Source: Paractinoplanes durhamensis
GTDB lineage: Bacteria > Actinomycetota > Actinomycetes > Mycobacteriales > Micromonosporaceae
Direction: 5' to 3'
NCBI RefSeq assembly: GCF_016862175.1
Contig: NZ_BOML01000030.1
Location: 1 to 64,000, forward strand
DNA: 64,000 nt
A model generated the notes under the pieces. That model had not been told where the DNA came from, searched no databases, and worked only from the letters and a program-made list of their open reading frames with translations. Below are positions 42,229 to 50,210 of this stretch, piece after piece. The stretch's first letter is position 1; every line of letters begins with the position of its first letter. Both the position numbers and the translations under genes were made by a program.

Positions 42229-42873
42229 ATGATGATTCTGGTGCTTTTCGCGATGCTGGGGATCGGGGTGGCGGCCCTGGTAGGCGGCGGGCGCCGCGGC
42301 GCCACGTCCCGGAACGACCAGTCGGTGGCGGACGCGCGGGCGGAGGCGCAGCGGTGGTACGAGCGGCTGGGCGGGCAGCTCGTCAACCTGTCGGCGGACA
42401 GCGCGGTCGCCCGGCAGGCGCTGGCCGACGCGGCCGAGCGGCACCAGGCCGCCGGCTCGCAGCTCGCCACCGCCAACACGATCGTGCAATACCAGCTGGC
42501 GCAGGAGACGGCGCTGGAAGGGCTCGCCTACGTCCGGGCGGCGCGCACCGCGCTGGGCCTCGACCCCGGACCGGAGCTGCCGCCGCTCGCGGCCGCCCGC
42601 GGCGTCGGGACGATCACCGAGGAGCGCGAGGTGAACGGCTACGTGGTCGGGCCGCGCTCCAGCGCCGCCACGCCCTACTACTACCCGGGTGGCTACGTCC
42701 AGGGCCGGCCCGTCCCGGCCGGGTGGTACTCGACGCCCTGGTGGAAGACGGCGCTGGGAGCGGCGGCCGGCACGGTCGGCGGCATGCTCATCTTCGAGAG
42801 CCTGTTCGGCCATCACGGTCCAGGGGGCTTCGGCGGCGGCCCCGGCGGCCCGGGCGGATTCGATCTCTTCTAG
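42229..42873 (+). CDS. Membrane-anchored protein with glycine-rich tail
   Basis: 214 residues. One N-terminal membrane helix (MMILVLFAMLGIGVAALVGG), a long coiled-coil-like helical region (about 30-120, ARAEAQRWYERLGG), a second hydrophobic segment (TALGAAAGTVGGMLIFESLFG) and a glycine-rich end (GGFGGGPGGPGGF). No family function is recognised. It is followed by a hairpin at 42905. Confidence 0.7.
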   Translation: MMILVLFAMLGIGVAALVGGGRRGATSRNDQSVADARAEAQRWYERLGGQLVNLSADSAVARQALADAAERHQAAGSQLATANTIVQYQLAQETALEGLAYVRAARTALGLDPGPELPPLAAARGVGTITEEREVNGYVVGPRSSAATPYYYPGGYVQGRPVPAGWYSTPWWKTALGAAAGTVGGMLIFESLFGHHGPGGFGGGPGGPGGFDLF

Positions 42874-42904
42874 AGAGTCGACGTGAGCAGGCGCACGTGT
42901 GGCA

Positions 42905-42931
42905 TTGGCCCCGATTCGTTGTCGGGGCCAA
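42905..42931 (+). terminator. Hairpin terminator
   Basis: TTGGCCCCGA pairs exactly with TCGGGGCCAA over 10 bp with a 7-base loop, 31 bp after the gene ending at 42873. No U-tract. Confidence 0.6.
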
Positions 42932-42989
42932 GCAACCGGAGAAGGCTTTGCTTCCGTACGCGTAGTAAGGGGCGAACGGAAGGCGGGAC

Positions 42990-44342
42990 ATGTCCATGCG
43001 ACCCGGCTGGCGGGCCTGGGCGGTGTGGGCGGTTGGCCTCGCCGCCTACATCATGGCCGTCCTGCACCGTACCTCCCTCGGGGTGGCCGGGCTCGATGCG
43101 CAGGACCGTTTCCACGTCGGCGCGGGCGCGCTCGCCTCGTTCGCCGTCCTCCAGCTTCTCGTCTACGCCGCCCTGCAGGTGCCGGTCGGGCTGCTGCTCG
43201 ACCGGTTCGGGTCGCTGCGGCTGGTGGTCAGCGGCGGGCTGATCATGGCGGCCGGGCAGGCCCTGATGGCCACCACGCACGGCGTCGAGGGGGCGGTCAT
43301 CGCCCGGGTCCTGGTCGGCGCGGGCGACGCGATGACGTTCATCAGCGTGCTGCGCCTGGTGCCGCGCTGGTTCCCGGCCCGGCGGGTGCCGGTCCTGACC
43401 CAGCTGACCGGGCTCGTCGGCCAGGCCGGGCAGGTGCTCTCCGCCGTACCCCTGGCTGCGATGCTCGCCGGACCTGGCTGGACCACCGCGTTCCTCGGCG
43501 CCGCCGGCGCCGGTGTGTTCGTCGCCCTCGCCGCGTTCGCCGCCCTGCGCGACACCCCGGAGCGCAAGATCAGCACCGGCCCGCCGATCACCGTGCGTCA
43601 GCTCGGCACCGACCTGGCCGGCGCGTGGCGGCACCCCGGCACCCGCCTCGGGCTGTGGAGCCACTTCACCACCCAGTTCACCGGCACCGTGTTCGCCCTG
43701 ATGTGGGGTTTCCCGTTCCTGATCGCCGGCGAGGGCCTGAAGCGGGAGACCGCGAGCACGCTGCTCACCGTCTTCGTGCTGGTCGGCATGGCGGCCGGCC
43801 CGATCATCGGGACGCTCGTGCAGCGCTACCCGCTGCGCCGCTCGTACCTGGTGCTCGGCATCGTCGGCGTGAACGCGGCGGCCTGGGGCATGGTGCTGCT
43901 CTGGCCCGGCCATGCGCCGCTGCCGGTGCTGGTGCTGCTCGTGCTGGCGCTCGGCCTCGGCGGCCCCGGCTCGATGATCGGCTTCGACTACGCCCGGACG
44001 TTCAACCCGCCGAACCGCCTCGGCACCGCGACCGGCGTGGTCAACGTCGGCGGCTTCGTCGCCTCGCTGGTGACCATCGAGCTGATCGGCCTGATCCTCG
44101 ACGCGCGCACCGGCGGACGTGCGGATTACGACATCGGCGACTTCAAGATCGCGATGTCCGTGCAATATCTCATCTTCGCCGTCGGCCTGATCGGGATCCT
44201 GCGTAACCGCAGGCTGGCCCGGCGACACCTGGCCTCGGAGGGGGTTGTCATCCGTCCATTGAGGGTGGTGCTGGCCGAGCGACGGGGTTTAGCGAAGGCC
44301 CGTGCGGTAAAGGCAGAGACCTTATCCAGAGGACCCCAGTAG
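42990..44342 (+). CDS. MFS transporter
   Basis: 450 residues and 12 predicted helices. The loop 2-3 motif is LLLDRFGSLRLVV and the second half has a related segment. N-terminus WRAWAVWAVGLAAYIMAVLHRTSLG resembles the nitrate/sialate-type MFS group. The substrate is unknown. The ATG has GGAAGG upstream. The next gene follows after 16 bp. Confidence 0.85.
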   Translation: MSMRPGWRAWAVWAVGLAAYIMAVLHRTSLGVAGLDAQDRFHVGAGALASFAVLQLLVYAALQVPVGLLLDRFGSLRLVVSGGLIMAAGQALMATTHGVEGAVIARVLVGAGDAMTFISVLRLVPRWFPARRVPVLTQLTGLVGQAGQVLSAVPLAAMLAGPGWTTAFLGAAGAGVFVALAAFAALRDTPERKISTGPPITVRQLGTDLAGAWRHPGTRLGLWSHFTTQFTGTVFALMWGFPFLIAGEGLKRETASTLLTVFVLVGMAAGPIIGTLVQRYPLRRSYLVLGIVGVNAAAWGMVLLWPGHAPLPVLVLLVLALGLGGPGSMIGFDYARTFNPPNRLGTATGVVNVGGFVASLVTIELIGLILDARTGGRADYDIGDFKIAMSVQYLIFAVGLIGILRNRRLARRHLASEGVVIRPLRVVLAERRGLAKARAVKAETLSRGPQ

Positions 44343-44358
44343 AGAGCAAGAGGAGGAC

Positions 44359-45093
44359 ATGACCGAGCACGCACCGGACCGGATATGGTCCGGCATCGAC
44401 ATCCCGAAGACCATTGCCGGAGTGCTGGCTGCGGTGTCGGCGGCCGTTGTCGGGTCGTTCACCGGCGTGGCCGGAACTCTGGTCGGCGCCGCGGTGGCGA
44501 GTCTGATCGGCTCGGTAGGGACCGAGATCTACCACCGCTCGCTCAACCGGGGCCGCAAGAAGATCGAGGGCACGTTCCTGGCGCCGGCCGCGGTCGGCAC
44601 ACCGCCCGTGGAGGCGGCGGCCGAGGACAAACCGTCGGCCCCACCGACCCCGCGCAACATCCGCTGGGGGCGGGTGGCGATGGTGGCCGGGTCGCTGTTC
44701 GTCCTGGCCATCGGCACGCTGACCGCCGCCGAGCTGGTCTCGGGTAAGTCGATCGCCGACGCCACCCGTGGCGGCAGCGGCGACTCCACCACGGTGAGCA
44801 GCCTGTTCTCGGACAAGAGCGGCTCCGAGGAGTCGACGCCGGCCGAGTCGCCGTCGGTCTCGCCGACGTCAACGCAGCCGGCCGACCAGAACCCGACCGA
44901 TCAGCCCACCCAGCAGGCGACCACCGACCCGGCGACCACCGACCAGCCCACCGAGGCGCCCGCCACCGATGCTCCTACGGGCGGCACCGATTCTGGCGGC
45001 ACCGGCACCGGCACCGGCACCGACTCCGGGAATGCTCCGAAGTCGGACACCCAGGGCGCGGATACTCAGAACCTGAACGACGGGACGGAGTAG
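44359..45093 (+). CDS. Membrane protein with Thr/Pro-rich extracellular tail
   Basis: 244 residues. Two hydrophobic regions near the N-terminus (GVLAAVSAAVVGSFTGVAG, with GTLVGAAVASLIGSVG) and a third at about 105-125 anchor it; the last 110 residues are a low-complexity Thr/Pro/Gln/Ser chain typical of surface stalks. No family is recognised. The GAGGAGG ribosome site is strong. Confidence 0.75.
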   Translation: MTEHAPDRIWSGIDIPKTIAGVLAAVSAAVVGSFTGVAGTLVGAAVASLIGSVGTEIYHRSLNRGRKKIEGTFLAPAAVGTPPVEAAAEDKPSAPPTPRNIRWGRVAMVAGSLFVLAIGTLTAAELVSGKSIADATRGGSGDSTTVSSLFSDKSGSEESTPAESPSVSPTSTQPADQNPTDQPTQQATTDPATTDQPTEAPATDAPTGGTDSGGTGTGTGTDSGNAPKSDTQGADTQNLNDGTE

Positions 45094-45098
45094 TCAGC

Positions 45099-45599
45099 AT
45101 GGACGCCAGAGACATCCTTACCGACGCCTTCGGGCGTCTGCCCGACCTGGTGCACGCCGCCGTGCACGACCTGACCCCCGAACAGCTCGGCTGGGCCCCG
45201 GCGCCCGGCGCCAACTCGATCGGTTGGCTGGTCTGGCACCTCACCCGGGTGCAGGACGATCACGTCGCCGACCTGATCGGCACCGAGCAGATCTACCTCA
45301 CCGGCGAGTGGGCGCCGCGCTTCGGCGCGCCCGCCGACCCGTCGGACATCGGCTACGGCCACTCCGCGGCCCAGGTCGCGGCGCTCGCCCCGGAGAGCGC
45401 GCAGGCCCTCGAGGACTACTACCGGGCGGTGCACGAGCGCACAGGTGAGTTCATCGCCGGCCTGACCGAGGACGACCTGGACCGGGTGGTCGACAAGGCC
45501 TGGGATCCGCCGGTCACGCTGGGCGTCCGGCTAATCAGCGTGGTCAACGACGACGCCCAGCACGCCGGTCAGGCGGCCTACGTCCGCGGCCTGCTCTGA
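45099..45599 (+). CDS. DinB/DUF664-like protein
   Basis: 166 residues of the DinB/YfiT four-helix fold. Three histidines likely to bind metal are visible in VWHLTRVQDDH and DDAQHAGQ. In actinomycetes this fold serves thiol-dependent transferases (mycothiol) and uncharacterised proteins; a specific role cannot be given. It starts 5 bp after the previous gene and ends at a terminator. Confidence 0.8.
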   Translation: MDARDILTDAFGRLPDLVHAAVHDLTPEQLGWAPAPGANSIGWLVWHLTRVQDDHVADLIGTEQIYLTGEWAPRFGAPADPSDIGYGHSAAQVAALAPESAQALEDYYRAVHERTGEFIAGLTEDDLDRVVDKAWDPPVTLGVRLISVVNDDAQHAGQAAYVRGLL

Positions 45600-45611
45600 G
45601 TGCGTTTTCTT

Positions 45612-45641
45612 GCGGGTACGCGGTGACCACCGCGTACCCGC
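45612..45641 (+). terminator. Rho-independent terminator
   Basis: GCGGGTACGCGGT pairs exactly over 13 bp around GACC, followed by CTTTTC, 12 bp after the DinB-like gene. It also separates it from the convergent histidine kinase gene. Confidence 0.88.
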
Positions 45642-45679
45642 CTTTTCATGCCCACGCCCGGGACCGCGACGCCGCGTAG

Positions 45680-47140
45680 TCAGGCCGAGGACGGCTCGGT
45701 GAACGGGAGCCGGACCAGGAAGCGGGTGTCGCCCGGCTGCGACTTCAGGACGATGTCGCCGCCGTGGCCGTTGACCACGATGCGGTAGGAGATGTCCAGG
45801 CCCAGGCCCGTTCCCTCGCCGACCGGCTTGGTGGTGAAGAACGGCTCGAAGACCCGCTTCTTCAGGTCCTCGGGCACGCCCGGGCCGGTGTCGCCGATCG
45901 AGACGACCAGGTAGTCGTCGTCCTTGTAGGTCTTGATGGTCAGCGTGCCGACGCCGTTCATGGCCTGTACCGCGTTGTCGATCAGGTTGGTCCACACCTG
46001 GTTGAGCTCGGCCGGGTGGGACGGGATCTGCGGGAGCGTACGGTCGAAGTCCTTGACCACCGTGATGCCGTCGCCGATCTTGTGGTTGAGCATCACCAGG
46101 GTGGATTTGAGGCCGCCGTGCACGTCGATCCACTGGTGTGCGGCCCGGTCCATCTGCGAGTACTGCTTGGCCGCGTTGACCAGCGACGACACCCGGCCGG
46201 TGGCGTCCTCGATGTCGGTCATCAGCTGCTCGGTCTCGAGCGCGTAGCCGATCCAGTGGATGGCCTGGTCGAGCAGCTCGGGCGAGCCGACCTTGACCAC
46301 GATGTCGTCGAGGCAGTCGAGGTCGATGCCGGCCTGGGCGAACACCGGCGCGATGTCCCAGCCGCCGGTGACCTGGTGCTGGTCCATCCAGTCGCCGAGC
46401 TCGTCCTCGCGGTCGGCGGCCTGCATGGCGGTCAGCGACGGCGCCTTCGAGGCCTTCTCGATGACCTCCTCCTGCAGCTCGACGAGCGCGTCGAGCCGGT
46501 CGGCGGGGACCTTGCCGGAGGCGAGCTTGCCGAGCTTGTGCCGCATGCCGGCAACCCGCTGACGGAGCACGGCGGTGGCCCGGGAGGCGGCCGCGGCCGG
46601 GTTGTTGAGCTCGTGCATGAGGCCGGCCGACAGCGCGCCGAGGGCCTGCAGCCGCTGCCGCTCGCTGATCGCGGCGGCCGAGCTGCGCATCCCCATGACC
46701 AGGCCTTCGAGCAGGTGGATCGCCATCGGGAACCACTCGCGCATCATGTGCCCGAAGTCTTCCGCCGACATCACGAAGAAGTCGGCGTCGTCGAGCGCCC
46801 GCATGGTCGCCTGGTTGGTGCGGAGCACGCCGTCGTCGCGCAGGTAGGACTGGGTGGCGCCCATGTAGACGCCGCGCTGCTCGGTGCGGACCGTCTGCAC
46901 CTCGTCCTGGCCGACCTTGCGGGTCAGCGCGATCGTGCCGCTGAGCAGCACGTAGAACTGGTCGGCCGGGTCGCCCTCCCGGCACACGACGCCGCCGGCC
47001 GGCATGTGCATGGTGCAGCCGTGCGCGGCGATCCATGCGAGCTGCTCGTCGGTCAGCTTCTCGAACAGGAACAGGGTGCGAAGCTCGGCGGTCGTCAACA
47101 TGCCGGGCTCGCAGGGGACCAACTTGACTACGTCAGTCAT
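45680..47140 (-). CDS. Histidine kinase with N-terminal cyclic-nucleotide-binding domain
   Basis: 486 residues and cytoplasmic. Residues 20-140 are a cNMP-binding (CAP/Crp-type) domain (GGVVCREGDPADQFYVLLSG). The H-box is ALSAGLMHELNNPAAA (H176). The ATPase has NLIDNAVQAM, GDTGPGVP, FFTTKPVGEGTGLGL. There is no membrane helix, so it probably senses a cytosolic ligand. Start and stop overlap in the TAATG form with the receiver-flavoprotein gene, so the two are coupled and likely partners. Confidence 0.9.
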   Translation of the reverse strand: MTDVVKLVPCEPGMLTTAELRTLFLFEKLTDEQLAWIAAHGCTMHMPAGGVVCREGDPADQFYVLLSGTIALTRKVGQDEVQTVRTEQRGVYMGATQSYLRDDGVLRTNQATMRALDDADFFVMSAEDFGHMMREWFPMAIHLLEGLVMGMRSSAAAISERQRLQALGALSAGLMHELNNPAAAASRATAVLRQRVAGMRHKLGKLASGKVPADRLDALVELQEEVIEKASKAPSLTAMQAADREDELGDWMDQHQVTGGWDIAPVFAQAGIDLDCLDDIVVKVGSPELLDQAIHWIGYALETEQLMTDIEDATGRVSSLVNAAKQYSQMDRAAHQWIDVHGGLKSTLVMLNHKIGDGITVVKDFDRTLPQIPSHPAELNQVWTNLIDNAVQAMNGVGTLTIKTYKDDDYLVVSIGDTGPGVPEDLKKRVFEPFFTTKPVGEGTGLGLDISYRIVVNGHGGDIVLKSQPGDTRFLVRLPFTEPSSA

Positions 47141-48798
47141 TACTGCGCCTCCAGGTAACGATGGACCAGCGTGACGGCCATCGCGCCCTCGCCGACCGCC
47201 GAGGCCACCCGTTTCACCGAGTTGGCCCGGACGTCGCCGGCGGCAAAGATGCCGGGAACACTGCACTCCAGGTAGAACGGATCGCGGTCCCGATCCCATC
47301 CCGCCGGACGGGATCCGTTGGCCAGCAGGTCGGGGCCGGTGAAGACGAAACCCTTGTCGTCGCGGGCCACGGTCTCGCCGAGCCAGTCCGTACGCGGCTC
47401 GGCACCGATGAAGATGAAGAGCGCGCCGCATTCGACGGTGGTCTCCAGCGTGCCCTTGTTCTCGCAGATGGTGATGGCCTGCAGGTGGCCGTCGCCGTGC
47501 GCGCTGAGCACCTCGCAGCGGGTCCGGACCTCGATGTTTTCCGTTTGGCCGAGCTGCTGGATCAGGTAGTACGACATCGACGCCTCGAGCGACTCGCCGC
47601 GAACCAGCAGCGTGACCTTCTTCGCGTAGCGGGCGAAGAACAGCGCGGCCTGCCCGGCCGAGTTGGCGCCGCCGACGATGTAGACGTCGGCGCCCGCGCA
47701 GGCCGGCCCCTCGGTGGAGGCGGAGCCGTAGTAGACGCCGGAGCCGGTGAGCCGGGCCACCCCGTCGGCGGACAGCGGGCGGTAGGCGACGCCGGTGGCG
47801 AGCAGGATCGCGTGCGCGGAGATCTCGCCGCCGTCGGCGAAGGTGAGGGTGCGGGCCGAGCCGTCCAGCCGCAGGCCGGTGACCTCGCGGGTGTTGACCA
47901 CCTCGGCGTCGAACTTGCCGGCCTGCCGGCGGGCCCGGTCGGTGAGCTGGGCGCCGGAGATGCCGTCCGGGAAGCCCAGGTAGTTTTCGATCCGGGAGCT
48001 CTGCCCGGCCTGGCCGCCGACCGCCTGCCGCTCGACCATCAGCGTCTTGAGGCCCTCGGAGGCGCCGTAGACGGCGGCGCCGAGCCCGGCCGGCCCGCCA
48101 CCCACGATGATCAGGTCGTAGAAGTCGCGGCCGGGGGTGGTGGACAGGCCGGCCGCCTCGGCGACGTCGGCGGTGCTCGGCCGGGCCATCGCCCGGCCGT
48201 CCGCGGTGACCACGAGCGGCACCGACTCGGCGCCGACCCCGGCCGCCTCGAGCAGCCGGCGGCCTTCCGGCTCGTCGGAGGCGAACCACCGATAGGGCAC
48301 CAGGTTGCGGGCCAGGAAGTCGCGGATCGCGTAGGACGGCTCGCTCCAGCGGTGCCCGACGACCCGGATGTCCTCGATCTCCCGGTCGCCGGTGACCTGC
48401 CACGCGTCGAGCAGGGCGTCGAGCACCGGATAGAGCTTCTCCTCCGGCGGGTCCCACGGCTTGAGAAGGTAGTGGTCGACGTCGACCACGTTGATCGCCT
48501 GGATGGCGGCGTCGGTGTCGGCGTAGGCGGTCAGCAGCGCCCGGCGGGCGTTGGGGAACAGGTCCATCGCCTGCTCCAGGAACTCGATGCCGTTCATCTG
48601 CGGCATCCGGTAGTCGGCCAGGATGACGGCCACCCGGCCGCCACGCAGCTTCAACTCCTTGAGGGCGTCGAGCGCCTCGGAGGCCGAGGAGGCGCGCACG
48701 ATCCGGTATTGCTCGCCGTATTTACGGCGCAGGTCGCGGGCGATGGCCCGGGACACCGAGGGGTCGTCGTCGACGGTCAGGATGGCGGGATGGCCCAT
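47140..48798 (-). CDS. Response-regulator receiver fused to thioredoxin-reductase-like flavoprotein
   Basis: 552 residues. Residues 1-125 are a receiver with phospho-acceptor D62 (ILADYRMPQMNG). About 140-215 looks like a thioredoxin/glutaredoxin-fold segment. From 228 a thioredoxin-reductase-like FAD/NAD(P)H domain follows: IIVGGGPAGLGAAVYGASEG, VGGQAG, IVGGANSAGQAALFFARYAKKV, IFAAGDVR. The redox CxxC of thioredoxin reductase is missing; YYGSASTEGPACAG stands at its place. The flavoprotein may act on another acceptor or serve as a redox sensor. ATG 48798 is preferred over 48813 because GGGGC lies upstream and ILTVDDD then follows directly. Confidence 0.88.
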   Translation of the reverse strand: MGHPAILTVDDDPSVSRAIARDLRRKYGEQYRIVRASSASEALDALKELKLRGGRVAVILADYRMPQMNGIEFLEQAMDLFPNARRALLTAYADTDAAIQAINVVDVDHYLLKPWDPPEEKLYPVLDALLDAWQVTGDREIEDIRVVGHRWSEPSYAIRDFLARNLVPYRWFASDEPEGRRLLEAAGVGAESVPLVVTADGRAMARPSTADVAEAAGLSTTPGRDFYDLIIVGGGPAGLGAAVYGASEGLKTLMVERQAVGGQAGQSSRIENYLGFPDGISGAQLTDRARRQAGKFDAEVVNTREVTGLRLDGSARTLTFADGGEISAHAILLATGVAYRPLSADGVARLTGSGVYYGSASTEGPACAGADVYIVGGANSAGQAALFFARYAKKVTLLVRGESLEASMSYYLIQQLGQTENIEVRTRCEVLSAHGDGHLQAITICENKGTLETTVECGALFIFIGAEPRTDWLGETVARDDKGFVFTGPDLLANGSRPAGWDRDRDPFYLECSVPGIFAAGDVRANSVKRVASAVGEGAMAVTLVHRYLEAQ

Positions 48799-48802
48799 GC
48801 TG

Positions 48803-49960
48803 TCAAGCCCCATCTGTTCGCAGGTCGGAGAACTCCGGGTGGCGGTCCAGGTAGCCGGTGACGAACGGGCAGGTGGCCACGACCGGGGTGGCGCGGGCGC
48901 GGGCGTCCTCCAGCGCGGCCGAGGCGAGGCGGGACGCCAGGCCCTGGCCGGAGAAGGTCTGCTCGATCTCGGTGTGCATCAGCTCGATCTTCCCGCCGTG
49001 CCGCCGGTAGTGCAGCACCCCGGCGACCTCGCCGCCGAGCAGGATCTCGTAGCGGCGGCGCTCGAAGCTGTCGACGACGACCGCGTCGGCGGCCGGTTCG
49101 GGCCGGCCGACCTGGGCGCTGCCCTCGACCCGCAGCTTGCGCCGGGCCCGCTCGTAGAACGAGGTGCCACCGAGCCGGACCACCTGGGCGGCGGACGGCA
49201 CCGGCTCGATCTTGAGCCGGTCGTCGGGCCCGGCGTAGCCCTCGATGATCCCGTCCACCTCGATGGCGAGCCGCCCGCTGGTGGGCAGCACGATCAGCTC
49301 CAGCGCTTCGGAGAGGGCCAGCATCAGCGAACGGTTGAACGACGAGTGCGCGGCCGAGGCGCTGACGATCAGGCCTTCGACGTTGGGCGAGACGATCGGG
49401 CCGCCGGCCGAGAACGAATACGCCGTGGAGCCGGTCGGCGTCGCCACGATCACCGCGTCGGCCGCGTAGTTGACGAAGTTTTTGTCCTCGACGGTGATGC
49501 CGACCGCGGCGAGCCCGTCCCCCGGCACCCGGACCAGGGCGATGTCGTTGAACGCGGACACCTCCCGCCCGTCCGGCAGGACGGTGCGCACCGCGGTGCG
49601 CGACTCGATGGTGAACCGGTGCTCGTCGATGACCGACAGCGCGCCCGCGAGGTCGGGCAGGTCGACCTCGGCTAGGAAGCCGAGCCGCCCGACGTTGACC
49701 CCGAGGACCGGCGTCTTGCGCCCCTCGACGAGCCGCATGGTGCGCAGCATGGTGCCGTCGCCACCCAGGCTGACCAGCAGGCCGGCCCGCTCGACCATCT
49801 CCTCGGGGCTGACCGCGACGGCCTCGCAGTCGATCCGGTTGATCTCGTCGTGCAGCCCGAGCACGGTGACCTCGCGGCGGGTGGCCCACTCGACGATGGC
49901 GTCGATGGCCGAGCCGCAGTCGCGCCGGGGGTGCAGCACCAACCCGACGACCTTGATCAT
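48803..49960 (-). CDS. nadK: NAD kinase fused to a GNAT-like domain
   Basis: 385 residues. Residues 1-290 are NAD kinase (makes NADP): LVSLGGDGTMLR, NVGRLGFLAEV, FNDIALVR, DAVIVATPTGSTAYSFSAGGPIV. The family is usually about 290 residues; here an extra C-terminal 90 residues resemble a YjdJ-type GNAT (FERRRYEILLGGEVAGVLHYRR, ELMHTEIEQTFSGQGLASRL). The frame is continuous. ATG 49960 gives the usual MIKVVGLVLHPRRD. First gene of the three-gene redox operon; a frame extending to 50005 lacks a better start. Confidence 0.9.
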   Translation of the reverse strand: MIKVVGLVLHPRRDCGSAIDAIVEWATRREVTVLGLHDEINRIDCEAVAVSPEEMVERAGLLVSLGGDGTMLRTMRLVEGRKTPVLGVNVGRLGFLAEVDLPDLAGALSVIDEHRFTIESRTAVRTVLPDGREVSAFNDIALVRVPGDGLAAVGITVEDKNFVNYAADAVIVATPTGSTAYSFSAGGPIVSPNVEGLIVSASAAHSSFNRSLMLALSEALELIVLPTSGRLAIEVDGIIEGYAGPDDRLKIEPVPSAAQVVRLGGTSFYERARRKLRVEGSAQVGRPEPAADAVVVDSFERRRYEILLGGEVAGVLHYRRHGGKIELMHTEIEQTFSGQGLASRLASAALEDARARATPVVATCPFVTGYLDRHPEFSDLRTDGA

Positions 49961-50163
49961 GCCCATCCCGCGTACCCCGTCCTCCGGAAAGAACCAGCCT
50001 TGCACGACCTGCCTATCGGCGGCGAGGGCAAGGGATCGAGGACACGCAGCAGGCTGCCTTCAGTCCTGTCAAGGGTGGCGGAGGGGCGGTTGGAAGGGAT
50101 GACCGGGCATGTTTCTTAAGTGTTTCTTGACAGCGTTGTCACACATAGACAGACTCCGATCAA

Positions 50164-50175
50164 GAGAGCGCTCTC
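50164..50175. promoter_or_regulatory. 12-bp palindrome near the S1 protease promoter
   Basis: GAGAGCGCTCTC is a perfect palindrome 35 bp before the protease start. It shares the centre AGCGCT with the CebR box but matches only 10 of 14 positions. Confidence 0.3.
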
Positions 50176-50210
50176 CTTCCTCACATTCCCCTGCGTGGAA
50201 GGACTCCCCC

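Noticed and set aside
48803..49092. NAD kinase and GNAT as two genes split by frameshift
   Set aside because: The frame is continuous with no stop and no internal ribosome site before the GNAT-like part.
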